A DNA stretch of 15,973 nucleotides from Bacteroidales bacterium (GTDB taxonomy: Bacteria > Bacteroidota > Bacteroidia > Bacteroidales > UBA932), in contig JAHHQQ010000034.1 of assembly GCA_020026275.1 (NCBI GenBank), positions 1 to 15,973 on the forward strand, in the 5' to 3' direction. Shown here piece by piece: positions 1 through 7,965 of the stretch. The notes under the pieces were generated by a model, which saw only the letters and a list, made by a program, of their open reading frames with translations, did not search any database and was not told the origin of the DNA. Position 1 is the first letter of the stretch, and every line of letters starts with the position of its first letter. The position numbers were made by a program, and so were the translations under genes.

Positions 1-105
1 GTCGGCTTCCACGACCGGAACAGCCTCAGCGAGCGGAGCCGTTTCCGCAGCCGGAACAGCCTCAGCAGCCGGAGCCGCCGGAGCGTGATGAGCAGGCTGT
101 TTTTT
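1..105 (-). repeat. Ala/Pro-rich repetitive C-terminal tail of FtsE
   Basis: Codons 230 onward of ftsE encode a low-complexity stretch of Ala, Pro, Glu and Val in which AEAVP occurs twice, 12 residues apart. At DNA level a 16-base sequence (CCGGAACAGCCTCAGC on the plus strand) occurs exactly at 15-30 and again at 51-66, a 36-bp period. The period is a multiple of three, so changes in copy number would keep the frame. The tail probably continues beyond the window. No function is known from the sequence; it could be a disordered linker to a further domain. Confidence 0.75.
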
Positions 106-792
106 TCTCACGAACTCCAGACATTTCTCGTCTTTGCATACCATCATGCGGCCAGGATAACTTTCGAACAGCTCCCGGTTGTGGGTAACCATAATGACGG
201 CGGTCCCTTCCTTGTTGATTTTGCTGATGAGTTTCATGATACCGTCGGCAGTCTCCGCATCGAGGTTGCCGGTCGGCTCGTCGGCCAGAATGACTTCCGG
301 CTTGTTGAGAAGAGAACGGGCAATGGCGATACGCTGCTGCTCTCCACCGGACAGCTGGTGAGGCATCTTGTGCGCCTTGTGGTTCATGCCCACGCCTTCC
401 AGCACTTCATTGATTCGTTTGGCAATGGCGGCGCTGTCTTTCCAGCCGGTCGCCTTCAAGACAAACTCCAGATTCTCTTCCACCGTCCGATCCATCAGCA
501 GCTGGAAATCCTGGAAAATGACGCCCATCTTCCTTCTCAAATAAGGAATTTCCTTGTTCTTGATATGATTGAGCCGGTAGCCGCAGACGACACCTTCTCC
601 TTTCTCCAGCTTGTTCTCCGCGATGATGGTCCGGATGATGGAGGTCTTGCCGGTTCCGACCTTGCCTACGATATAGACAAAATCACCGGGATAGATGTCT
701 ATATCCAAGTCATATATGACTGTAGCTTCTCCATTCATGATGTCGGCATCATGGAATGAAATCAGAGGCTTGGTAGACTCATTATTTTCCAT
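1..792 (-). CDS. ftsE: FtsE, cell-division ABC transporter ATPase (3' end cut off by window edge)
   Basis: Reading leftward from the ATG at 792, the frame stays open for 264 codons to base 1, so the C-terminus is missing. All ABC ATPase motifs are visible: Walker A GKVGTGKT (residues 43-50), Q-loop Q94, signature LSGGEQQR (147-154), Walker B VILADE (167-172) and H-loop H204. FtsE is the cytoplasmic ATPase that pairs with membrane protein FtsX to control septal peptidoglycan hydrolysis. The size of the ATPase core and its sequence style fit Bacteroidota FtsE better than a generic exporter, but a LolD/MacB-like ATPase cannot be excluded because FtsX is not in the window. After about residue 229 the protein leaves the conserved fold and enters an Ala/Pro/Glu-rich tail with a 12-residue repeat, unusual for a family normally near 220-230 residues. 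The gene is divergent from the TPR gene across a 98-bp promoter region. Confidence 0.85.
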   Translation of the reverse strand, partial: MENNESTKPLISFHDADIMNGEATVIYDLDIDIYPGDFVYIVGKVGTGKTSIIRTIIAENKLEKGEGVVCGYRLNHIKNKEIPYLRRKMGVIFQDFQLLMDRTVEENLEFVLKATGWKDSAAIAKRINEVLEGVGMNHKAHKMPHQLSGGEQQRIAIARSLLNKPEVILADEPTGNLDAETADGIMKLISKINKEGTAVIMVTHNRELFESYPGRMMVCKDEKCLEFVRKKQPAHHAPAAPAAEAVPAAETAPLAEAVPVVEAD

Positions 793-831
793 TTAATATA
801 GTATTATGGTCAATTATTTGTATGCTATCAA

Positions 832-839
832 CAAATATA
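832..839 (-). promoter_or_regulatory. Candidate ftsE promoter, -7 box
   Basis: On the minus strand this reads TATATTTG, a full match to the Bacteroidota -7 consensus TAnnTTTG, about 40 bases upstream of the ftsE start codon. The -33 position 20 bases further up reads TTAC (860-863, minus strand), only two of four matches to TTTG. The box and its upstream flank closely resemble the gyrB promoter. Confidence 0.55.
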
Positions 840-842
840 GCT

Positions 843-860
843 TAAATTTGATTAATTTTG
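843..860 (+). promoter_or_regulatory. Candidate promoter(s) of the TPR gene, two overlapping-region -7 boxes
   Basis: Two plus-strand matches to TAnnTTTG lie side by side: TAAATTTG at 843-850 and TAATTTTG at 853-860. The first has a TTTG at 817-820, giving a 22-base spacer, slightly longer than the usual 19-21. The second has no convincing -33 box but has AAATTT three bases upstream, as at gyrB. Either would give a leader of about 25-35 bases before the ATG at 891. The sites overlap or abut the oppositely oriented ftsE box, so the two promoters could interfere. Confidence 0.45.
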
Positions 861-890
861 TAACTTACATTGCTATTAAAAACGTTGACT

Positions 891-3878
891 ATGAATCTTG
901 TTTCCAAGAAGACTTTGGTGGTTCTGGCCGTTGTCTCCATGTCCATGGGGGGCATCATGGCCCAGACACCAAAAGACAATGATTACAATAAGGATTTCAG
1001 GGAAGCATACACTCTCTACGAGAGGGGAATGTACTCTGAAGCGATCCTCCGGTTCGAAGAGATCCATGCGAAATACGCCGATGCGGAAACAGAAGGCTAT
1101 GCTGTCCTGTGTGCCGCAGAGCTGCATGCCCCCGGTTACCAGAACCAGATGGAAAATTATGCAGAAAAGAATCCGGCAGCCAGCATCCTGCCGCGCATTT
1201 ACTATAGACACGCATTGAACCTCTTTGACCAGGAGGACTATTACAATGCCGCCTTGTTCTTCGAGAAAATCGACGACAGCCGCATTTCACGCAAGAACAG
1301 GACTGAATATCTGTTCAAGAGAGCCTACAGCTATTTCCAGCTGAAGGAATACGATGCGGCTCTGAACTGGTTCCACAAGGTGGACCTGCTTTCCAACAAC
1401 ACCTTCTCCGCACCGGCCCGTTATGCGACAGGCTACATCTGTTATGAGAGAAGGCAATTCGATGAGGCGGTGCGATATTTCCGCAAATCCGTCCGGGACC
1501 CTCGTTTCGAGGAAATCTCCAAGTACTACATCGCTGAGTGCAAGTTCATGCTCAAGGATTATCAGTATGTCGTGGAAAATGCCGAATCGCTGTATGCTTC
1601 CATCCCAGAGGAGCGAAAGCCTCATTTGGCCCGTATCATTTCAGAGTCTTATCTGGTGCTGGATCGTCCGGAGGAAGCGATGAAATACTACAACACCTTC
1701 CGCAACCAGAAGGCGGAGAGCCGTGAGGACCTGTTCTATGCAGGCTCTCTGCTCTATAGCATGAAGGACTATGAGGGGGCAATCGGCAAATTCAGCGAGA
1801 TGAAGGACCGTACCGACAGCTTGGGTCAGATTGCCAATTATCAGATGGGTTTCAGCTACATCAAGAGCAAGAACAAGGTAGCGGCGATGAAACCGTTCCA
1901 GGAAGCCGCTGAAGTGGAATTTGACAAGGAAATCCAGGAAGATGCCTTCTTCAACTATGCCAAACTCTGCTTTGACCTCAACAAAGACGGTTCTGTCTTC
2001 AAAGATTACATGAAGAAGTACAATACGGTGGCCAAGAATGACCTGATCTACAGCTACATTGCCTTGGCGGCCCTCTACGATCACGATTACGCCGCCGCTG
2101 TGGAGGCCTATGACCAGATTGATGAGATGGACAACGATATGAGGAACAATTATATGAGAGCCAACTATTTGCGTGCCAAACAGCTGATCTCCAACGGAGC
2201 ATGCCGGGATGCGGTTTTCTGTCTGAAGACTGTCATCTATTATTCCAGCAAGTATTCCACCATCCATCAACTTGCAAAATATTGGTTAGGGGAAGCATAC
2301 TTCAGGGATGGAAAGTTCGAGGAGGCGAAATCTGTATTCAATGAGCTCTACAATCTTTCCGCATTGGAAGGCAAACAAGAGGGAGGTTTGATTTCATACA
2401 ATATTGCCTATTGCTTCTTTAATCTGCAGAACTATGACTTGGCCTCCAAATGGTTCAATATTTATGCAGGTTCCCGCAATGCGGCCAACAAGAAAGATGC
2501 TATGGTCAGGGTCGCAGACTGCGACTTTGTCAAGAAAGACTACAAGAAGGCCGCTTCCAGCTATGAATCTGCCATTGCAGTGGACAATGACTTTGACGAC
2601 ATCTACCCGTATTATCAGGCAGCCATCTCCTATGGACTGACTCGTGATATGGACAAGAAGATAAATGTCTTGTCCAATGTGAAGAGGGCGGAACCGACCA
2701 GCCAGTTGTATCCGGAGGCCATGTATGAACTGGCCAGAACCTATGCTGACAACAAGATGGATGATGCGGCCGTTGACTGTTACAACATGATTATTCGTGC
2801 CGGTTTGGATAGTATCTCCACGGCAAAGGCATTGCTGGGTATCGGTATTGTCGAGAGAAACCGCTCCAACTATCCGGCCGCTCTTTCTCATTACAAGAGA
2901 GTAGTCACCTCCATGCCTCATTCCGAGTATGCTGAAGATGCCCTGCTCGCCATTGAGGCCATTTACCAGACCACACAGGAACCGGAGCAGTACTTGAATT
3001 ACATAGAGTCTATCGGTTCTGCCAGCCAGAAAACTGAAACGGACAAGGAACAGATTCTGTTCAATTCTGCTGAGCAGATCTTCATGGCAGGGAATTATCA
3101 GAAAGCCTTGACGACTTTGGATGGTCTCGTGGAAAAATATCCAGACAGCCAGAATATGGCCCGTGTCGATTTCTATCGTGCGGAATGTTACAAGAACTTG
3201 GGAAAGAAGGAACAGGCCTGTGACCTCTATCTGAAGGCCATGCACGGGGAGGACGGTTCTTTCGCTGAACTGGCCGCCTTGAATTATGCCCGTCTTGCCT
3301 ACAGCATGGAACACTATGCCGAGGCTTACCAGGGTTATCTGCAACTGGAGAAGATCGCCAAGATCGCATCCAACAAGGAGATGGCTTTGCTGGGGCTGAT
3401 GAGTTCCGCCTATCTGTCAAAGGACTATGAAAATGCCGTCCATTGGGCAGATAACCTGGCAGCCGCTACCGATGGAGATACCAGACTGGAGGCTGAATTT
3501 ATCAAGGCCAAATCTCTTTTGGCGGTCAGCCGTCGTGACGAAGCTTTCAAGTTGTTCAAGCAACTGGCCAAATATCCTTCTACGGACGAAGGTGCGGAGT
3601 CTGCCTTCCTGGTCATTCAGGACAATTATGACAGGGGTGATTTCCAGACAGTGGAAAAGCTGGTCTTCAAGTTGGGTGATGAAGCCAAGGGCCAGAAATA
3701 CTGGATGGCCAAGGCATTTATTGTCTTGGGCGATTCTTATGTGGAAAAAGGTGAGTTTGAACAAGCTCGTGCAACCTTTGAAAGTGTGAGGGACGGTTAT
3801 GTCTCCAGAGGAGACGGCGATGAAGTCCTGGACAATGTCACCATGAGGTTGAGAAAACTCACTGAAATGGGCAAATAA
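891..3878 (+). CDS. Exported tetratricopeptide-repeat (TPR) protein
   Basis: This 995-residue protein is built almost entirely of TPR helices. The repeats have the usual pattern of aromatic and small residues (YxxALxxFxK, LGxxYxxxGxYxxA), running from about residue 30 to the C-terminus. I chose the ATG at 891 because it opens a typical signal peptide: a short basic start (MNLVSKK), a hydrophobic stretch, and a likely signal peptidase I site after GIMA before QTPKDN. An upstream in-frame TTG at 870 would only add seven residues. There is no lipobox cysteine, so it is probably periplasmic and soluble, acting as a protein-binding scaffold. The outer-membrane barrel gene starts 17 bases downstream, which suggests one transcript and a shared job. 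No catalytic domain is visible and the function is unknown. TPR modules of this kind resemble those in outer-membrane assembly and Tol-Pal accessory proteins, but that is only a family-level similarity. Confidence 0.85.
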   Translation: MNLVSKKTLVVLAVVSMSMGGIMAQTPKDNDYNKDFREAYTLYERGMYSEAILRFEEIHAKYADAETEGYAVLCAAELHAPGYQNQMENYAEKNPAASILPRIYYRHALNLFDQEDYYNAALFFEKIDDSRISRKNRTEYLFKRAYSYFQLKEYDAALNWFHKVDLLSNNTFSAPARYATGYICYERRQFDEAVRYFRKSVRDPRFEEISKYYIAECKFMLKDYQYVVENAESLYASIPEERKPHLARIISESYLVLDRPEEAMKYYNTFRNQKAESREDLFYAGSLLYSMKDYEGAIGKFSEMKDRTDSLGQIANYQMGFSYIKSKNKVAAMKPFQEAAEVEFDKEIQEDAFFNYAKLCFDLNKDGSVFKDYMKKYNTVAKNDLIYSYIALAALYDHDYAAAVEAYDQIDEMDNDMRNNYMRANYLRAKQLISNGACRDAVFCLKTVIYYSSKYSTIHQLAKYWLGEAYFRDGKFEEAKSVFNELYNLSALEGKQEGGLISYNIAYCFFNLQNYDLASKWFNIYAGSRNAANKKDAMVRVADCDFVKKDYKKAASSYESAIAVDNDFDDIYPYYQAAISYGLTRDMDKKINVLSNVKRAEPTSQLYPEAMYELARTYADNKMDDAAVDCYNMIIRAGLDSISTAKALLGIGIVERNRSNYPAALSHYKRVVTSMPHSEYAEDALLAIEAIYQTTQEPEQYLNYIESIGSASQKTETDKEQILFNSAEQIFMAGNYQKALTTLDGLVEKYPDSQNMARVDFYRAECYKNLGKKEQACDLYLKAMHGEDGSFAELAALNYARLAYSMEHYAEAYQGYLQLEKIAKIASNKEMALLGLMSSAYLSKDYENAVHWADNLAAATDGDTRLEAEFIKAKSLLAVSRRDEAFKLFKQLAKYPSTDEGAESAFLVIQDNYDRGDFQTVEKLVFKLGDEAKGQKYWMAKAFIVLGDSYVEKGEFEQARATFESVRDGYVSRGDGDEVLDNVTMRLRKLTEMGK

Positions 3879-3895
3879 TTCAAAATCAGAACATT

Positions 3896-5791
3896 ATGAA
3901 ACAGAATAGAATCAATATTTTCCTTTCAGCATTGGCTTTCGCCGCAGTTCCTGTGTCAGGTGCCGCCCAGAATCTCAATCCGGTCGTGGAGATTTCCAAA
4001 TCCTATGTCGGCAAATTAAGCGAGACCAGAAAGCCGATCGAGACCATGGCGGTTCCGGATTCTCTCATGAGATTTGATCTGGATTTTGATTATTCCGTCT
4101 TTGACAATCCATATAGGGGAGCCTATATATTCAATCCGTACGTGGTGGACATCAAGCCTCAGAAGGCCGTTCCACAGAACAAGCAGTTCTATTTCAGGGC
4201 AGGCGCCGGCTATCAGCTCCGTCCCGAACTGGATCTGTTCTGGTCTCCTAAGACGGTGGATGGCTTCAAGCTCAATGTCTATGCGAAGGGAAATGGCTTC
4301 ATGGGAAACTACAAGAATGTCGGACCTCTCAGAACTCCGGAGCCTGGAGAAACCAGAATCCCGATGGCTGCCCGTCATTCTGGCTATGATTTTGAAGAAC
4401 GGGCAGGCCTCAATGGCATTTGGGACTGGAAGACAGGCAGAATGCTGTTTGACCTGGCCTATAGCGGCATGCACAACAGCGACAGCCTCATCTCTTCCTC
4501 CTGCAATGCGATGGAACTGGGGCTGAGGGTCCAGTCCAACAAGAGGCAGCGTCCGTATTTCTTCTATGACGCTGCGCTGAATGTGAGAGTGGGCATGGAC
4601 AAGATTGTTCCGGATGCCGCCGCCAAAGGACTGCTGCCGGCTCTTCCGCTAGACCCGAAATTTTCGGGCACAGTGCCGGCCGTCTGGGTGAAGGACTATC
4701 CGACCCATTTTGCAGATATTGTCCTGGACGGTACCTTGGGGCCGAAATTCAATTCAGGAAGCTATTTCCTCATGGATTTCCACATGGGCTATCATCGTCT
4801 CAGCCTTTCTTCTCCAAATACCATCGGCAGCTTCAACGCCACGCCTCGCTATGTGCTGGAGAAGAACCGGTGGAAACTTTCTGCCGGTGTCAAGCTGGCG
4901 ACGGTCTACAAGTCCGCTCCGACTGATGAGAACGCCGTTCCGAATGAGTTCGGCTCCTATCTGGGGGAAACAAACGTATTGGGCTCCGGAAGCAGCCAGC
5001 ATTTCTATCCTTTCTTCTATGTCAAGTTTGAAGCGGTGAAGGACTATTTCAACATCTGCTTCAAGGTGGATGGAGGGGATCAGATCCAGGACTACACGAC
5101 TCTCAAGAGGAGAAACCATTTCTTCAACATGACCTCGGCGACTGGCGCGGGGCCGGTCATCGCCAACAGTGTCAACCAATATGATTTCACGCTAGGTTTC
5201 AGCGGAAACATCGCCAAATGTTTCGACTACAACGTCTATGGCGGTTACCGTTCCTGGAGAAACGGCATGGTGGATATGGTCTGCGATATGAGTGCCGCTG
5301 AAATGGAAGTGGTTCCATGGATGGCTTCAGTGGGCTACCAGAATTTCAAGCAGGCCTATGCCAATGTGGATTTCGCCTGGAACTACAGGAATATCCTCGT
5401 GGACGCTTCCTTCCGCTACAATTACACCGATCTGTACAAGCAGGAGAAGATGGGCTTTGAGCCGGCTCGTTTCGCATCTGAGCTTTCATTCCGCTATAAT
5501 TGGAAGAACCGTCTCCATATCGGACTGAGCGCCGCAAGCGCTTCTGCAAGAAGAGGTTATATGTCAGACATAAGCAACTTTATGCATGAGGATGGCGAGA
5601 TTGTCATCCGGAAATACGACGCCGAGATTCCAAGTTTCGTGGATCTGGGCGTGTCTGCAGAATTCTTTCTCAACCGCAAGATGTCCATCTGGCTCAGAGG
5701 GGACAATATCCTCAACCAGTCCGTCCAGCGTGCTCCGCTCTATCCTCAGGCCGGAATCGGATTCACCGCGGGAATTTGTATAAATCTCTAA
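3896..5791 (+). CDS. Outer-membrane beta-barrel protein (TonB-receptor-like barrel without visible plug)
   Basis: The 631-residue product starts with a signal peptide (residues 1 to about 24, ending SGAAQ). A conserved-looking segment of about 80 residues follows (VPDSLMRFDLDFDYSVFDNP). The rest alternates short amphipathic strands rich in Tyr, Phe, Trp and Asn with turns, as expected of a transmembrane beta-barrel. The C-terminal strands include a GDNILNQ motif of the kind seen near the ends of TonB-dependent receptor barrels. I see no plug domain, no TonB box and no SusD partner, so a nutrient-receptor role is doubtful; automated annotation would probably still call it a TonB-dependent receptor. 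It sits 17 bases behind the exported TPR protein, so the two may form a periplasm/outer-membrane unit. The substrate and function are unknown. Its last codons contain the -33 box of gyrB. Confidence 0.75.
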   Translation: MKQNRINIFLSALAFAAVPVSGAAQNLNPVVEISKSYVGKLSETRKPIETMAVPDSLMRFDLDFDYSVFDNPYRGAYIFNPYVVDIKPQKAVPQNKQFYFRAGAGYQLRPELDLFWSPKTVDGFKLNVYAKGNGFMGNYKNVGPLRTPEPGETRIPMAARHSGYDFEERAGLNGIWDWKTGRMLFDLAYSGMHNSDSLISSSCNAMELGLRVQSNKRQRPYFFYDAALNVRVGMDKIVPDAAAKGLLPALPLDPKFSGTVPAVWVKDYPTHFADIVLDGTLGPKFNSGSYFLMDFHMGYHRLSLSSPNTIGSFNATPRYVLEKNRWKLSAGVKLATVYKSAPTDENAVPNEFGSYLGETNVLGSGSSQHFYPFFYVKFEAVKDYFNICFKVDGGDQIQDYTTLKRRNHFFNMTSATGAGPVIANSVNQYDFTLGFSGNIAKCFDYNVYGGYRSWRNGMVDMVCDMSAAEMEVVPWMASVGYQNFKQAYANVDFAWNYRNILVDASFRYNYTDLYKQEKMGFEPARFASELSFRYNWKNRLHIGLSAASASARRGYMSDISNFMHEDGEIVIRKYDAEIPSFVDLGVSAEFFLNRKMSIWLRGDNILNQSVQRAPLYPQAGIGFTAGICINL

Positions 5792-5806
5792 ATTTAGCTA
5801 TATTTG
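5775..5806 (+). promoter_or_regulatory. gyrB promoter (TTTG-N20-TATATTTG)
   Basis: TTTG at 5775-5778 and TATATTTG at 5799-5806 match the Bacteroidota -33 and -7 boxes exactly, with a 20-base spacer. The -33 box lies inside the end of the barrel gene and the stop codon lies in the spacer. Transcription would start near 5813, leaving a leader of about 60 bases before the gyrB ATG at 5875. Confidence 0.8.
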
Positions 5807-5874
5807 TATGTTTGTGGGCTGTCTGGTTTGAAGCCCAGTCGAGTATTGATTTAAAAGTTAGAATTATAGATAAT

Positions 5875-7884
5875 ATGGCAGATTCAGAAGAGAAGAGGGC
5901 CGCGGAAGAGCAGTATTCCGCAAGTAGCATTCAAGTGCTGGAAGGACTTGAGGCTGTAAGAAAAAGACCTTCAATGTATATCGGAGATATCGGTGAAAGA
6001 GGTCTCCACCATTTGGTTTACGAGGTAGTCGACAACAGTATCGATGAGGCGATGGCCGGCTACTGCAATGATATCCAGGTAACTATCAACGAAGACAATT
6101 CTATTACGGTCAAAGACAATGGCCGTGGCATTCCGACAGACATGCACCCTAAGGAACACCGCTCTGCGCTGGAAGTAGTTCTTACCGTGCTTCATGCCGG
6201 TGGTAAGTTCAACAAGTCCAGCTACAAGGTTTCCGGTGGTCTGCACGGTGTCGGCGTGTCCTGCGTGAATGCGCTTTCTGATTCCTTGACTGCGGAAATC
6301 CATAGGAACGGACAGATTTTCGTCCAGAAATATTCAAAAGGCAAGCCTGTCTCTCCGGTTGAGGTGACAGGCGAATGTGACGATTCAGGTTCATCCATTA
6401 CCTTCCATCCGGATCCGACCATCTTCACTGTCACCCAGGTGTACAACTATGACCGTCTGGCTGCCCGTATGAGAGAACTGGCTTACCTTAACAAAGGTAT
6501 CAAGATCACTCTTACTGACATGAGGACTTTGGTGGAAGAATTCGTGGAAGACGAGTTCGGCTCCCTCAAGGCAACCGGCAACCAGGTGCACAAGGTAAAA
6601 GTGTTCCATTCAGAGGCCGGTCTGAAGGAATTTATCGGCTATCTCGATGCTGGTGCGGAAGAAATCATTCCGGAGCCGGTATGTGTCACTTCCGATGCTG
6701 TCATTCCAATTGACATTGCTCTCCAGTACAATAACGGATTCAGCGAGAAGATTTACTCCTACGTCAACAATATCAATACAATAGAAGGTGGCACTCACCT
6801 CCAGGGCTTCAAGATGGGTCTTTCCCGTTCCTTGAAGAATTACGCCGAGAAGAACGGTCTGCTCGCGAAAGCGAAGGTGGAGCTGGCTTCCGAGGATTAT
6901 CGTGAAGGTCTGACCGCCGTCATTTCCGTCAAGGTCGCCGAGCCTCAGTTCGAGGGTCAGACCAAGACCAAGTTGGGTAACAGCGAGGTGACCTCTGCCG
7001 TGTCCCAGGCGACTGCCCAGGCAATGGACATCTATCTGGAGGAAAATCCGAAATACGCCAAGATCATCATTGACAAGATCCTGCTTGCCGCCACTGCCAG
7101 AAACGCGGCCCGCAAGGCAAGAGATATGGTCCAGAGAAAGAGCGTCATGTCCGGCGCAGGCCTTCCTGGAAAACTGGCCGACTGCTCCGAGAGGAATCCG
7201 GAAGCATGCGAACTGTTCCTGGTCGAGGGTGATTCCGCAGGTGGTACTGCAAAGCAGGGCCGTGACAGAAGGATCCAGGCCATCCTTCCATTGAGAGGCA
7301 AGATCCTGAATGTGGAGAAATCCACGATGGACAGAGCTTTTGACAGCCAGGAGATCCGGAACATCTATACGGCTTTGGGCGTCAGTGTCGCACAGGAGGA
7401 TGAAAACGGAGAGAAGAGGATGGACCTTTCCCGTCTGCGTTACCACAAGATCATCATCATGACCGATGCCGATGTGGACGGTAGTCACATCGCAACGTTG
7501 ATTCTGACCTTCTTTTTCAGATATATGTTCGACCTGATCAAGAACGGGTATGTCTATCTGGCAACTCCACCGCTTTACTTGGTCAAGAAAGGCAAGGAAG
7601 AGGAATACTGTTGGACTGATGCCCAGAGGTCTGAAGCAGTCGTGAGGATGGGGAAAGGCTCTGGCAAGGGTGTGACCGTCCAGCGTTACAAAGGTCTTGG
7701 AGAGATGAGTGACGAACAGTTGTGGGAGACTACCATGAATCCAGACAAGAGAAGACTGCGCCAGATTACCATTGACAGTGCGGCTGAAGCAGAAAGGACC
7801 TTCTCCATGTTGATGGGTGATGATGTCCCGCCTCGTCGTCAGTTCATTGAAGAAAATGCGCATTATGCGAATATCGATGCGTAA
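5875..7884 (+). CDS. gyrB: DNA gyrase subunit B
   Basis: This 669-residue protein is the ATPase and TOPRIM subunit of DNA gyrase, which pairs with GyrA to introduce negative supercoils using ATP. The GHKL ATPase part shows the catalytic E50 and Mg-ligand N54 (VYEVVDNS), DNGRGIP at 81-87, GGLHGVGVS, and the transducer lysine K364 in QTKTKLG. The TOPRIM part shows E451 in EGDSAGG, and D531 and D533 in DADVDGS. The C-terminal RYKGLGEM block is intact. The length fits the short GyrB type without the insertion of gammaproteobacteria. The frame is open upstream to 5776, but the ATG at 5875 is the likely start: the upstream residues do not match GyrB, and the promoter's expected start near 5813 falls inside that extension. 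Arg474 occupies the place of E. coli Lys447, a conservative change at a position linked to quinolone response in E. coli. ParE is the alternative, but the motif wording favours GyrB. Confidence 0.95.
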   Translation: MADSEEKRAAEEQYSASSIQVLEGLEAVRKRPSMYIGDIGERGLHHLVYEVVDNSIDEAMAGYCNDIQVTINEDNSITVKDNGRGIPTDMHPKEHRSALEVVLTVLHAGGKFNKSSYKVSGGLHGVGVSCVNALSDSLTAEIHRNGQIFVQKYSKGKPVSPVEVTGECDDSGSSITFHPDPTIFTVTQVYNYDRLAARMRELAYLNKGIKITLTDMRTLVEEFVEDEFGSLKATGNQVHKVKVFHSEAGLKEFIGYLDAGAEEIIPEPVCVTSDAVIPIDIALQYNNGFSEKIYSYVNNINTIEGGTHLQGFKMGLSRSLKNYAEKNGLLAKAKVELASEDYREGLTAVISVKVAEPQFEGQTKTKLGNSEVTSAVSQATAQAMDIYLEENPKYAKIIIDKILLAATARNAARKARDMVQRKSVMSGAGLPGKLADCSERNPEACELFLVEGDSAGGTAKQGRDRRIQAILPLRGKILNVEKSTMDRAFDSQEIRNIYTALGVSVAQEDENGEKRMDLSRLRYHKIIIMTDADVDGSHIATLILTFFFRYMFDLIKNGYVYLATPPLYLVKKGKEEEYCWTDAQRSEAVVRMGKGSGKGVTVQRYKGLGEMSDEQLWETTMNPDKRRLRQITIDSAAEAERTFSMLMGDDVPPRRQFIEENAHYANIDA

Positions 7885-7908
7885 TGTCCTCCATATAGAA
7901 GACTAGTC

Positions 7909-7939
7909 AGGAGCCAGCCCGTCACCCGGGTTGGCTTCT
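7909..7939 (+). terminator. GC-rich hairpin between gyrB and the HD gene, possible weak terminator
   Basis: AGGAGCCAGCCC (7909-7920) can pair with GGGTTGGCTTCT (7928-7939) around a 7-base loop, giving 12 pairs with two G-U wobbles. No T-run follows, so it may attenuate, protect the gyrB transcript end, or only partly terminate. No convincing TAnnTTTG promoter is seen before the next gene, so some read-through from gyrB is likely. Confidence 0.45.
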
Positions 7940-7965
7940 GCCGGCATTATACAAAACCTATAATC

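Noticed and set aside
85..759. 224-codon open frame on the plus strand
   Set aside because: It lies opposite ftsE, which carries all ABC ATPase motifs; the plus-strand translation resembles no family and is a shadow of the real gene.
3896..5791. SusC-type nutrient receptor
   Set aside because: The protein is much shorter than SusC, has no visible plug or TonB box, and no SusD gene follows.
5776..5874. Upstream extension of the gyrB frame giving a hydrophobic N-terminus
   Set aside because: The extension resembles a signal sequence by chance; it covers the promoter's expected start region, and GyrB is cytoplasmic. The ATG at 5875 fits.
6610..7863. 417-codon open frame on the minus strand within gyrB
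   Set aside because: It is antisense to the TOPRIM part of gyrB, with no recognisable domain; the long frame is a by-product of gyrB codon use.
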